Position numbers and translations under genes: made by a program
Origin: Onchocerca volvulus
Lineage: Eukaryota; Nematoda; Chromadorea; Rhabditida; Onchocercidae
Assembly: GCA_000499405.2 (NCBI GenBank)
Contig: HG738138.1
Coordinates: 12,145,208-12,209,207, forward strand
Reading direction: 5' to 3'
DNA length: 64,000 nt
In this document: piece after piece, positions 1 through 14,900 of the stretch
How positions within the stretch are numbered: position 1 is the first letter of the stretch
How the letters are laid out: the number at the start of each line of letters is the position of its first letter
Notes under the pieces: model-generated
What the model saw: the letters and a program-made list of their open reading frames with translations, nothing else
What the model was told of the DNA's origin: nothing
Databases searched by the model: none

Positions 1-3000
1 AAAAGGTTCATAATGTTTAACCATTCAATCTTTTCGTTTGATGCAAATATTGGATAATAAATGATTAGAATAATCTAAGTTTTAGTTAGCTAAACAATTG
101 TAAACGTAAATTTTTATCAGTTTATCTGATAATGATTGCATAATTGATGTATATCACATTATTATTTTAACATTTACCCAATTATTACCATTTCATTCTA
201 TGTAAATAAAAAAAAATTTCGTTTTTTCTTTTTAAAAATAAATTTTATGAATTTCTCTGAAATATTTACTTTCCTTTTTCATGTCAACAGGAAAAAATTT
301 ATCCAGAACGAAGTGATATAGTTAGTAGAGATAAGATTTATTAGTTAGTTTTATTTCCAATGATTAAAATGCTCATACATTAATTTGACACTAACTGTTA
401 TGAAAAATAAAATTATAAGCATAAAATACATTCAGTTTGTTTTTTTTCTTTTGTTTCTTTTTTCCTTTTCAGAAAAATTGTTTCATTTTATTTCTAATTT
501 GTTTTGATTAGTATCAATCAGTTTAGACAGAAACATTTTCTATTTGTTTACTTTCAAATGAAAATTCAAAAAGGTTGTTGCCATTGTTGGTTTTACTTGT
601 TCAGAATTAATATCATTCATTTAGATACGAACGTTTTTAAAAATTATGATTACAATTGGCATTTGTTCAAAATGATACCATTAAAATATTTCAACATTAA
701 ATACTTTTCCTTTTTGCTATTTTAATTTTGATATTCATTGCAACATTTTGTCTTTTTATTGTCTAACAAATATATGGATGGAAAAATTTTTTAGACATTT
801 CAAAATGAAGGGAAAAAATTAAAAAAAAAAAATGAAACTTCGAAATATGAAAATATTAATTGTTTTTCTCTTCAAATAATTTTCCATGAATATTAAGCAA
901 GAAATTATTTAAGACTCTAATTTACGAATCATTTTAAGATTAAAAAAAGGCTATTAACTGAAGTTACAAAAAGTTTGCTATTTTGTTGAAATATTAAGTA
1001 ATTTTTAACAAGGAAGGTTGAAATTTGATAATGATACAGAAATACAGTTAGAAGAAAAGTAAAAATGATCGAGAATTTCGGAGTATTTTTAAATATTTTA
1101 AAACAAAATTACCATATTTTTGGAAAGAAAAAAATGAACAATACATGCAGCTATTTTTGTAGCAAAACCTTTAAAAAAAAAAAAAAAAAAAAAACATGAG
1201 GAAGCATTTAAAAAGAAAAAAAAGTAGGAGTAAATTCGGAGATCTAATATGACCCATAAATACTAGTTCTTTTAATTAGGTCTGGTGAAATTAATACAAT
1301 AGAGAAGATTGGAGGAATGATGAGAGATGAAGAGAAAAAAAGAACCAAATAAATAATATTTTCCAATTATCAGATATAGTTTATCATTTCATTTTTTGCA
1401 CTACCCTTTTAAAATATTTGTTCACTGTAATCACATAAATCTATTTAATTTTATTATGGCTATCTAAAATGAAAGACTTGTACGGTAAAAAAAAAAGAAA
1501 AACGATTTAATCAAATGTAAGTGATCAAAGCTCAACTTTCTGTATTTCTTGAGTGAAAAATGATTCTTTTCGCAAAAAAAAAAAGAAAAAAAAGAAAAAA
1601 AGTACAGGATGTAATAGAATAAACAAATTTTAAAGAAAGCACCAATTAATTTCATAATCTTCTCATTTATTATTCTTTTTTTTTTCAAATTTAATTTAGA
1701 TATGAGGAATTTGAACAAAGTTATCATTTTTCATCCATGTTCAGTTTTTTTCTTGTTTTTTTGCCTGTGGATGCAGATTTTTGTCCTTTTTTTTTTTCAA
1801 TGAATTTAGATTTTTTCGTCTTTTCTTTTTATTTTTTTTCTTTTTTATATATAGATTTCGAAGTTTTGATTTTTGGTTACTGAAACTCGAAGACAAATTT
1901 GATTACTGGAATTTGATGTAGTTCAAAGAAAGTTTTCTAGACAATAATTCATTGAACAAGAAAAGCTTGACAACACTGTTGTGAATACCTCCGAGAAATC
2001 ACCGTTTTAAAGCATCATTTGAATTGAAAATAGTCCATCTGGAAAAGATGTATTTATTTCAATTTTAGGAGTTAAAGTTTAGTTTATTGATCGAATAAAC
2101 TTTAATTCGGTCATCAAGGGATTGCTGTAGTTGATTTTTGTTAGAATATTTAAAATTTTAAAATCAATAATTCAATGAAGAAATAATTTATGGAAAACAA
2201 AATGCTTTTGTGGCATAAGACAATCTTTTGTTTGGAAAGATTTTTCAACTTGTAGAAGAAAAGATCAGAAATATTAATAAGACAATTGATGTAATTATTT
2301 TAATTGAATTTGGAAAATAAGTTGCAATTTCAAAAATTCAACCTAACAATTTTTTAATTAAATAAAATAGGATAACTTCTATATGAATTGTTGCCATTTT
2401 CGAATTTGTCTATAAAGAAAAAAAGGAAACAAGAGACGCTATTTAAGTTACATTATTTAAATTCATACCTTTTGTTATCTACGATTAATGCTTTTTTGAT
2501 GGTGGAAGTATTTGAACAGACTTGCAAAATTTGTCAGACAACTGCTTTTCAAAATTCTTTATGCTTAACAGTTATTATGCATAATCTATTTATAATATGA
2601 AATTAAATGTTGGACAATGATTTAGAGATCAATTTAAACCATATTACTTATGAATCAATGACAAAATTAGACAAAAAATTACAAAAAAAAAAGGTTTGTC
2701 AAAATTTTTGAAATTTTGTAAGTTAATTGATGAATTTACGCACTATTCTAGCAAAAGTTAATCAATCTAGCAGTAATATTTTCTTCATATTTCATCATAA
2801 TGAGTCATCTAATATTCATATAGTTTAATTAACGGAGAGATTGTGTATGAATAAGGTTTCCTAAAAAAAGAAATTAAAGTAGGAGCAGTATTGTATATTT
2901 TTTTGCATGTATCATTCAATGCCGCAATTATCACAATATTTAATAATGCGAACTTATGATTCCAAAACTTATGCGGCTTGTTGGAAATTAATTACAGTTT

Positions 3001-3606
3001 TCGAATTCCAATTAAAAGAAAAACAATGAAGTGAATCTTTACCGTTCAACAATTCTGAATTTTATTTGAAATTTTGTTAAAAATTAGCATCAATTAGATT
3101 ACGGAAACAATATACACATGTATTACAACATAGTACTAGAAAAAGAGGAAATAATTATTTCCTCTTTTTTTTTTCTCTAAAGTAATCAATTTTGCCTGTT
3201 TAAAGAAAATCGGAAGATCAAAGAAATAGAGAAAAGAGAAGGAAGAAATAAAATAAATAAATAAATAGAAATTAATGGCAGTTAAATTACTTACCGAAAA
3301 AAGAAACAAGCATAGATATCATTCAATTGCAACAAATTCTCAAATGATTATTTTAAATATTTGTAAAATTTTGATTTTAGCGAAACTTATTTCTACAATA
3401 TAATTTAAAATTAAATTACAATTACTTATTCGGCATAGTAATTATTCATTTATTCTTGATAAGAAAATTACGAAATTTTTAAGAATTCAATTGTTTGGAC
3501 TCTCGTGATCGATTAACATCAATATTTTTCTTTTCCCAATTAAATCTGTTACCCTTCACTACGGTGATTCAGGATTATTTTATAACATTTTTATTCAGAT
3601 GTTTAA
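1..3606. other. Non-coding AT-rich stretch, no gene seen
   Basis: No open frame here looks like protein: the short frames are composed of Phe, Ile, Lys and Asn from A/T runs and have no splice-linked neighbours. It contains several A or T homopolymers, for example about 22 As near 1173. It lies downstream of the 3' end of the minus-strand NACHT-WD40 gene, so the right end probably holds that gene's 3' UTR. I see nothing else that can be supported. Confidence 0.6.
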
Positions 3607-5926
3607 TTACTGTACCGTACAGAAGTTTGATTTGGTTGGACAATATGTGGAAGATGATCGACTATTATTGATCGGTTTTGTCAATGATGATTTTGATGGA
3701 GTTGTTAAAGTTACTGATGGTGTTGTTGACAAACTTTTTTTAGATTTTAGGATTGATTGTAGTGGCGCCAATTCCTTTCCAACTGTTTGCATTGTTGCCC
3801 TACGATAAGGACTACTGTAATCTGTTGTTTTCGATAATGGTCGATTCTTTTTTCCCATCGATGTTGACACTCTAGACGAGTTTTTACCATCGTTCATGCT
3901 ACCTTAAATATACGACAGAAATTCATCAATTTTCATCGTCTTTTAAACATCTCAAAAATTATTTTTTTAAAAGCTCTCTACTATTAATCAATTTAAGAAA
4001 TCAAGTAAAAATATTTCAAAAATTCTTAATTAAATAAAAGGAAGATTTCAAAAAATTAATTTCTAAATAAATGATTACTTTGTTTTGGTGCTTTTTGAGC
4101 AGTATAATCATTAGGTTTTCGATGTTCACTTAATCCAGACAATTTACTTGCTGGTACATTGTGAAGACAAAGAATTGGTAATTGTGAGCAATCAGTAAGT
4201 TGAAGCAGAATACGACTACAATCCGTAGAAGTGATCTTAAAATATCATGAGATAACAAGTAGTATTCGTATTCGAAAATTTTTCTTGCAATTTACAATAA
4301 AATTTTCACATTCCTCAACAAATATTCCGAATTTAAATAATCTAGCAATAATTTTGAAGTTATAAATGAACTTCTAGAAATATCTATTCCCAATATGATC
4401 CAAAATTTTTAAACTATTCAATACTTACAAGTTTTTTAGCAGTACTATGAGCATTGAAGCATGAAAGTAACGTTCCATCTTCTATATCATATGCTTCAAT
4501 CCAACCGGTCGAATTTGCTAAAATATTTGTATCATGACTAATTTAAATAATCTGAGTGACATAATGAAGAAATCACACGGATAAACTGGTGCAATATGAG
4601 TCAAACTTAGATGATAAATTATAAATACACATGCATATTTATGTGCTACTGTAAATAATTATCATTGTGATCTAAGCGTGATAAAACACAACGGTGAGAA
4701 ATCATACTAAATTATTTATGTAAATGTGATTAAAAACTTAAATCAATTTTCTTCAAAATTATTTATTTAACCTGAAATAACAACAGTTGTATCGGCATTA
4801 ATAACTAATGCTGTTACAGGTGATTCTGTTTTCAATGAAAGAAGAGCATTTCCAGTTGATGCCTCCCAAATAATAATTTGTGAATCTTTCGCACCGCTAA
4901 TTATTATACTTTCATTATTCGCTATAGCACAACACATTACTACTTCTTCATGTCCAACAAGTACCTGTAAGGTAACAATATAAAAGATTGGCAATTTATA
5001 AATGCATCATTATGAATTCTTTTGTTTTTTTCTTGAATTGTTCGGAACTTTTGGAAAAAATAAAAATCAATTATTTCTTTAGAAATCCTGCTTTACCAAT
5101 GCCATAATCAAACCATTCTTACATTTCGTTTAATTCTTTTTCCTTTGCTTCATTGTATGAACAAATATCCATTATGGATTAAAAGTAATAATTATGTAGT
5201 TGATAGCAATAGGGAACAATCAAGTTTTTTATGTTGGATTCATTACATAAGGTTTTTCGTGTTACAAGCGAAGTATTTTTTGCTTCACTGTATCTTACTT
5301 CTTGTTTTTCATAATTATTAAGAATAACTGAGAATTGATCGATAGATATTTTAATTATTACCTGCATAAGGAAACCAGTATTGATTTGCCAAAGTTTTAA
5401 GGATAAATCAGCTGAACCAGTAACAAGTAAAGTACCATTTGCCGAGGTACTAAAGCATGTTATTTTTTCGTTATGACTAATTTCCGCTTTCATTATAACG
5501 CTTTCATCCTCAACGGCCCATATTCTCAATCTGACAAAGTTTTTTCTTTTCAAAGTTTTAAGTCAGAAGTGGATCTATTTTTCAAAATTATTTTGTATTC
5601 CTCTTTCAATATTTTCAGAAATTCAAAGAATTGATTTAAATAGATCTTTTGATTTGAAATCTTACTTGCTTCAGACAATTACTGTTTTAAAACAATAATT
5701 GAAAAGTAAAGTGATTTTTCAAATTCACCGTAATACCGGCTGACAAAAATTAAGTTTCATCGAACGAACTAAGAAATCGAATGGAAATGGTTAAATAATT
5801 GGAAACTTTTTCGAAGACAGATATACAGCCATATGTTCGACAATACGGTCATGTCATCATCAAAAATAGGTAAAATACCATGCATTCTTGTTTTTGACAA
5901 TTTCAGGTGACAAATTACTGCTACCT

Positions 5927-5962
<36 letters not shown>

Positions 5963-8900
5963 GGAAAGAAAAGGAGAAAGAAAAAGTCCAAATTTATCTT
6001 CCAGAAGTTTCCAACTATTTGCTAATTAATTTCACTAGCATATACAACAGGAATAAAACTTCGAAAAAACTTCATTTCTGTCTTGACATTTAAATGAGAA
6101 TTTAACTTAATGAAAATAAAAAAAAAAAAGAGAAAAAAAGACTACTCTTTGTTACTGTTTGGAAGATATCCAACTAGATGGCTATTATTAGCTACGAGGA
6201 AAACTGGTGGTTGAATACCAGTAAATGCAAGGATTCTATCTACTTGTAATGATTCATCAGCACCGAATAAATTCCATATGAGTACAGCATTGGATTGATC
6301 AACTGATAATATTCGAGAACCATCAGATAAGCAAAATATTGATTCGATAGCTTTGCTATGATGCTAGAAAAACAAAGAAATAAAAAACTGCATAACGAGA
6401 ATCTTCCTGAATTCAACGCATATTTAATTTTCATCCTGAAATAACTTTACATTCTCAAATTTCTTCTACATTTAGCTACTTTGCAAATTATTTATAAATT
6501 CGCTTTTCTAAGGCAATTTTTGCCTTTCGTAAGTTATAATTTAAAAGCCTTAACAAAAAAAAAAAAAAAAATTGAATAAAATATGGCAACATGATAGATA
6601 AATTCGAATTCGAATATCGACAGATAAACATACACTAACGATTCGTCTCAGTTTTCCGTTGCTTGAATTCCAAATATTAATTTGACCTTCGGCATCACCG
6701 CTTAATAGGAAAACAGAATTGATGGAAAATTTTACACGAAGTACTGCTATAGTTCGTTGTTGAATCATCTAGAAAATAACATCAAGATTAATTGTTTTTT
6801 TCTTTTCATTAAAATTTCAATTAAATAAATTTTTGGAAAAATATCAAAAATTTGTAGTTTTATACGTCATTTCTATTGCCTAATATTCATTGAGTTTTAA
6901 AGCTTTTTTTTTCTTTTTAATAAATTTTTATGAGAAACGAACCGTGCAAATGCACTGACATATTTCTAAATCCCATAATGCCACAACACCATCAACCGTT
7001 GTACACGCAGCACTTTTCTCATCCGGTGACATGCATATATCGGTTACAATTGCTGTATAATAATCAGAAATAAAAAAGAATTTAATTTTTTATTTCAGAT
7101 CAGTGATCAATTAACAATTATAAAAACTCGGTAAATGGACTCATCAGATAAAAAGATATTTGTGATGAAAAAAAGTAGGAAAATTTTTCTTTTATTATTT
7201 TTTTTATGAATTATTAAATAACCTTTTTGATTTGTACATATTTGATGATGTCGATGTTGAATATTCCAAATACTAATCCGATTACCACATGCTGATAGCA
7301 AGAAATAATTATCATTCGTAATCTGAATAAAGTTTTACTTTTAAAAAATGTTCGTGAAGTTTGGAAAAACTCAAGTTTCAAAATTAGAAATTTTAAAACG
7401 ATTAAAAAATATGTGGTCCTTTTCTACAAGTCTAAATTATTTCACCAATAATTTGATTATGCAACCATCTTATATAATTAATTTTATTAATAGAAATTAA
7501 ATAGCTAAATGTAAAAAATAAAAATACTTTCAGTGATGTAACCGGTTGTCTGTTGATACAATTCAGGATATCCAAAATTTTTCCGTTATGTATATCAAAA
7601 ACATAAATCTTTGCAAATGCTGCAACAAAAAGTTGGCAATCATCATATGCTGCAGCCATTGAAACAATCTTTCCATCATGACCAGATAATTCATGCAATT
7701 CCTGACCGGATACTGTTCCGAATATTTTTAGCGTTTCATCTTCGCAAGCAACTGCCACAAAAGCATCGTTGCTGTAATTATTCCTGTTTAGAAACTGGAG
7801 GATTTTAATTTAATTAAAAAATTATTGTTAGATAAGAATGAGACAAAGACCTTATTTTGTCGATATTTCAAATTCATATCACAGATATCATATAGTGACA
7901 AGTTTGTTAAATATTCAAATTTATTACACTTAATCAAAAGAAAAAATAATAATAAAGAATTACCTGGTCATTGTAATGCATGATACTGGTGCCATGAGAC
8001 CAGCTAATCGAACAGCTAATTCACCAGTTGATAAATTCCAAACTATAACAACGAATTCTCCGGATCCTGAATTGATAAAGGATACTATAATATCTGTAGT
8101 TCTTATATGATATATGCAACAGACTGAAACATACCGGTAATTAGAAATTCATCATTTGATGCAAGCGCTAATGAAACAACGGTTCCTGTATGATCTTTGA
8201 AAGATTGTACAATTTCCCAATTTTCTACCGAAATTACCTGAAGTATTCTTTTTGGAATATTTTCAATTAAATATTTAAATATTTCAAATTTAAATTACTA
8301 TATTATAGTTTCTAAATGATTTATAAAAATGCTTACATTGGCACATGAATCGGTACCGCCAGTAATAATGTATTTACAATCAGAGGTTATTAATGAGCAA
8401 ATCACGCGACCTCTATGTGGTTTCATCACATGTATAGCTTTTTCCTGGCAAAGTATTCATTGTTTAATTTGAAATGATCGTTCATATCAATGCAAGTTCA
8501 ATTATTCTTTTTATAAAACAAGCTTATATGAATACTAGAAAAAAATACGACAGATCTTATTTCCGGCAAATCATGCAACAGTCATGCTTTCAGAAAAATA
8601 TGACGTGTCAATTTTTTTCGCGAAAAAAAATTTCAGAAAACAATCAATTAATTCGCTAATTATTATTGACAAACTATTACCTTTGAAAAATTCCATATCC
8701 TAACAGTACAATCCGACGATGTTGTTGCGAAAAAGACACCGTCACAGCTAACCGATATTGATGTAACACGTCTTTCATGACCTGAAATAAAAGTTGACGA
8801 AGTAATATCTGATCTAAATAAATAATAATAACATGAAATGAAATAATAATTTCAAAGCTTCCTTTTTTCTCTTCCACTGATCTAAAATATAGCAAAATTT

Positions 8901-11900
8901 ATCAGAAAGCAAACACTTTCTGCACAGATAATAAATGCTTTATTAGCAGAAACATTCACTTCTTTATGATCATTTCAAAAAGAAGAAAAAAAAAAAAACG
9001 AAAATAAAGTTATAAATGAACTTATTCATATATTTTTAATCTAGAAATATTTCAACCTTTCTTGATCATTTGATGAAATTAAAAAATTATTTTATTTAAA
9101 AATTTTTAACATACCTGCAAATGTACGAATCAATAATTGTGATGTAATATGATACATATACACTAAACCAATTGTTGATTCATTTCCAGCAATTAATAAA
9201 TGTTGATGATTATATGTTGGTTGTAGGATTGTATATGATGGACGCCATTCCGGTAACGTAAATGATAAAACCTTAAAATTATTATAAAAATTTTGCAGTT
9301 TTTTTAGTTTTTTTTAGAAAGAAAATTGAATTGTAAATTTTGATTAACATATTGCATAGGCGAATTTATTTCATTTCAAATTAACATACCCGTTCTATTT
9401 TCCTTGGTGGTAACCAACAAGTCAGAGGTACTAACAACGGTCGATCATGATATCTGTCAACCCAAGACATCGCTTGTTCTGCCATTGTATTCAGAAATTG
9501 GCTATTTGTTGCTGTAAAAAAAAAAAAAAAAGAAAAGAAAAAACTAAGGTTTTATTATTGGTTTAATTATTTAACTTAAGTGCCAAGTATATTTATCAAA
9601 GATAGAATTTTAGTGATTTCATCAAAATCGTACTCTTATTTTTTATCTCGATTTTTTTCTTAAATTTAAAATCTAATATATATTATTATTTCAGCTGAAA
9701 TAGTGATGATGACAATAGTAATAATATTATTAATAACAATAATAATTTTTTACTGCCAAGTGACAAGTCAATTTGCTAATTTTTTCACACATATAATTAA
9801 GCATTAACCTCGTGTATATCGTAATCTATTAATCAGTTCCGCAGCCAGTTGATCACCATCACGTATAATTGTACTTAACGCAGGAAATATAACTTGTTGA
9901 AATAGCACCCAAAAATTATATAATAAAAGGGACAATTTTTTTACAAGTACTGAATTTAGCCTACATATGTGATAAAATGCTGTTAGAATTAAAAATTCTG
10001 GTAATTGGTAATAAAAATTAGTAGGGAAAATATTAATTTTAGCGATAATTTTATAATACTAATAATAACAATAATTTTAAGGAATGGTTTATGACGAACT
10101 ATGTCGTTTTGAATTTCTTAAGTGATATAAAGAAGAGAAGTTAAATTTCGTAAGTTGAATAGTTAAAGGATCAGTATAATCGTTAGTAATTAATAATGAA
10201 ATTAATTATGGCAATATTCTACTATCAGTGACTGATTCTAATTTAGGTTCACAAGCCAAGTAGAGCATTCAATAATCTTTCCCTTTATTTCAATTTTTTA
10301 CCCGCTTTGTTTTGTCACTGGCATCCATTACCTGATCAATGATTCAAATTTCTTGCATAGACAATATAAATGTATTACAACCTTTCAACTTATTTTTATC
10401 TTTCCCTTTTTATTTCTTATTCTAAATAATTCAGAAATTATTTAAATGCTTCAAGATAGTAGCAGTATAAAAAAAAATAGGAAATAATAGTTTGTCATTA
10501 AATAATTTACAAAATTGATTCATTAATATGATAAACTGATAATAAATTTTCAAGCTGATAAATTCCTTGATAATCTAATGCGATTGCTGTAAGAATACCT
10601 CTATATCATGATGTAGTACTTGCATGCAACATTCTTCACAAATACTTAACAATTGGAAAATTCCGCATGCACGAATGCATGCTTCAACATATTCGAAATG
10701 ACAAAGAGCGAACCTTTTCAGATCATCCATATTACCTAATTCAATTTTTGATAACTTTTGTCAAAGATTTGAAAAATCTTTATCAATAAGTTACTGTTAC
10801 AAAATAATATTTTTAAACTAAAACTTGGAAATGTAAAATTTTCAACTTTCAGATAATTCCAAAAAAAAAAAAAAAAAGAAGAAAGCATTTGGATAATTAA
10901 GAAATAAACAACCTAATGTTTTCTAGGATAATTTTACTTTTTGGGAGGGAAGTTGAAAACAATTACCGGTATATAACAGATGGTACCATAAATTCTGTAC
11001 TTTTCGGATGTTTACCGTACCATCATCCTGTTTTAATGGACGTGGAAATGTTGGGATTCCATTTGGTGAAGGTAATAATGAACAAATTGAATGAGTTTCG
11101 TTAACATCGGCAAATAAATTTACTATTAATCCATGAGCTCTCATCGATTCCCACTAAAGAGATAAAATAATATTTATTTTTACTTTAAATATATTTACCA
11201 CAACTTAATTCTTAATCTATAACATTCGCAAAAGATAATATGAATCAATAACGATTACAATCAAACTAGCAAATGAAAAAATCTCATGTTTTTTAACTGC
11301 TACAGTTCGAATAAAAACTTGATTACTAAGCAAGCAACCTTTCTAAGGATCTAAATTTCCAGTTAATTTTACAAACTTGGAAAAAATTTCTTGCCAAAGC
11401 TTAAATTTCTTGTTTAATTAAAATTTCTTGAATCAATTCAGTTTATGCAAAACAAAACCTGATTAGTTAAATAACGTTGACGAGCTATATTTCTAATAAA
11501 TAAATGACTCCATTTGTAAACAAGACGATTCCCGTATACAAATTCAACAATAAGACATCCTAAAGTTTTATTTTTTATAACGACAAAAAGCTATTCAATA
11601 TAAAATCTTAACATTTAATGCAAAAAAAAGTACTAGAAATTGAAATATCTTTCGAAATTTAGGAAAAATATGATATGAGCATGTAAAACCGAAAGAATTC
11701 AAACCTTAAAACTGTTAAAATTGCAAAAAATAAACTGATCAATTTAATCGATGCACCACATGAAACAAACAAAAAATGGACGAGAAAAAACAAAAGAATG
11801 AAAAATGATCGAAATATTTTGTAAACCGAATTTATCAATGATTGAATGAAGTCGCAATGATAACGATGAAATTGCGGTAACTTCACCGAACACTTCACCA

Positions 11901-14900
11901 CTTATCGTTAATGCATCCAAAATTTCCAAAGTTGTAAGCCCATGTGGCGAAACTATTAAAAGTTGCGCCAATGTTTGTACAAATAAAACACCATTATCAC
12001 TTTCAGCACGACAAAAATGCTCATCAATATCACCAGTAAGTGGACGATTAGTTCCATCAGTAATTTGTTTTAATAATAACTGAATCATAATAATATTGTT
12101 GTTACTGGTTTCAGCCTGAAATTAATCAATATTAAGCACAATTTTTATCTGCATTTTAAGTAATTTACTCATAAATTAAAATTGAAAAGTTAAAATATAC
12201 ACCTAAAAATTGAATCTTGCAAAATTTAAAGTAAAATAATTACGAAAAAAAAAAAAAGGAAAAAAAGAAAGACATACAACATTCTGGATTTCATCAATTT
12301 GTTGCTTATTCAATGTATTTTCATCGATATTTAATGTAACATATCGCATAATCTCAGCGGTTGTAAAATCCGGTAATTCAAACAATATAGGCTCAGGAAG
12401 TATAAAGGGTATTGTTGTCGGTTGATCTGTTGTACATATTAAAACAAGATTGGCTAAACATTTCCGGAATTGTTGATCCAAATTACTCATCAATCGTCCA
12501 TATTTGATCATATTAGCATCATCGATTAATATAAATACTGGTCTATTCAACTTTTCCAACAATGATTTGAATATGGCAAGTGTTGATGATAAATGAAATG
12601 ATCTTATCAATGGTTTTTCATCTTGACCCGTTAGACTGCATAATGTCATGCATATTCCATGCCATAATTCGTGCGCATATTCTGATTCCGATGTTAAATT
12701 AATAAACCTAGAAATTTGAATATTAAAATGATAAATACTTCAAAATTTCTTAAAATAAATTTAATCAATTTAAAATTCTACCCGTCAAAAATTGTTTATT
12801 CAAAAACCTTAACTAAAATTTGATAAGCGGAATATAATTTAAATTAAACAAAATGATATTTGTCTGATGAAAAATAAAAGAAAATTTCCATACCTTGTAA
12901 TTACATAACAATCTTTTTTAATTAATGTCGCATGTAATTGGCATAGGAGGGCGGTCTTTCCAGAGATTTGATTACCTAGAATATGAAAGTATCCCTTGCT
13001 TTGATTAATCCAAATATCAAACATCTTATCAATATTTTCTCTAACGAGCCACTTCTTCGGTAGTTGTCTTTCAGCAAATGCAAGATGTACATCATTTTCA
13101 GCATTTGCTATCAAATGTGCTTCATTCGATCGTATTGGTGGCATACTTAATGTGGAAACGAAATTCTGTAGATGATCTGTTACCTGTAAATTAAATGATT
13201 AAATGGCAATAAAAGTTGAAAAAGTATTACGAATTTGAAAATTATACAATAATTTCATGCAATACTTTTCAATGATTGCTTTTGATTGCTCAAATATTAT
13301 TAATTTCATCATATATGACAAATATTAAACCATCTTCAAACTAATTTTTTTTTTCTAAATTACTCAATGATCTTTCATTATTTTTTGAATTTTATTTTTT
13401 TAAGCAAAAAAAGAGAAAGAAAGAGTTACCTGTCTTATAAATCGTTTAATATAATTATCATTCACTCGATTTATAAACAGTGATTTGTTATCATCATCGG
13501 TATCTGATCCCATATTTAATGAAATTATAGATGCTTCACTTAACAAAACTGCTTTTTTCAGTGCTTCAATTTTTTCACATCGTTTTTCACTTTCATTACT
13601 AGACTTTTTTATCTCACTGTTCGTTGATTGTATATCTGCTATAAACATTTAACAGGTTTGAATCTTTAATGGAATGTTAACGTGAAAAATTAAAATTTTT
13701 AAAAATAATCATTATATTATAACCTTTTGAAGTTCGTAAGCAAAATAAAACTTTGCTTGGCTGAATTAATGCTATCTGAGTAATTTGTTCAGCAGCAGAT
13801 GGAAAAAGATTTTGAGATTTTAGTTGGCTATCATCATCTTGCAGTATCTAAAAGCAAATATTGTTTTCATTGATTTCATATCTTATGTGAAAATTGTTAA
13901 TAAATTATTCATTAAGAAGCAATAAACAATTTTTATTTCACTTTTTTCCAATCAAAAAAAAGGAACTTTTTAATTTGAAAAGTTGCTGTTAAGCAGATGT
14001 TCAAAAATTAAATAAACAAACAAAATGAAAAAAAAAAAATTGAAAACCTTCTCAGCAGATTGTTGTAAAATAGAAATAAGCGCATTTCGATCAGTTAAAT
14101 TGACTGGCACATCCAGAAGTTTATAATCACTTGATTCTATTTCTTCACGTTGTTTGTAATATCGATGAAATAGTTCAATTTCTATAAAAGGATTTCATTT
14201 TGTTTTTCAACTAAATCTACAAAAATAAACTTTTAAATTTCATCATCACTCTGATGCAAATTTTTTTTAAATATTTAAATTCGAAAATATGTTCCTGATC
14301 CATTCAAAATTATAATATATAAGATGTACGATATCATTTTGAAATGATAAAATTCAAGTTGAATCTAAAACATACCATCACTTGTTTCTGAAAATTTCGC
14401 TTGAATTATTTGATATTGTTCGTTTGATATTTTCTTCGGTAAGATACATTTCCCATATCGATCACCTAGGAAGCACTAAAACTATTGGAATAATTAATTT
14501 GTTCAAATATTTAAAAATTTAATTTAAAAAAAATAAAATTTTTTTATCAAGTTTTTCAAGCTTTTTTATGAAACATTTTATGATACCAACCATAAGATAT
14601 GAAGTTTCCTTCGAGAATACATTGAGCATAGTTTCAAAAGTTTCCATATCCAAACTATCAGTAACTGGTTCCACAAATTCCACATCAATGCCGAGTTGTA
14701 AGGCATAATGCTGTACATTTATTGCAACCTCTTCCACTAATGCTCGATATTCTCGTTCAAATTCTGATGTCAAAAGGCATGATTGTCAAATTTCAAGTTT
14801 TGAGTTTTAGAACTGAATTAATTCTCATAACTGGAAAATAATTAATGTTAATTGAAAAAAGTTAGTTGTAAAATTTTAAGTTATAATTCTTAAAACTAAA

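Noticed and set aside
6143..6363. Gene end at an in-frame TAG near 6143, splitting the WD40 gene in two
   Set aside because: A donor (GA|GTAGTC) just before the stop joins in phase to the next exon, giving a continuous WD40 sequence (SNKE-LRIWAVE).
11744..11826. Read-through of the NACHT-WD40 exon to an in-frame stop
   Set aside because: A donor at 11826 joins in phase to exon 11559-11459, which continues the family-like sequence; the extension is hydrophobic noise.
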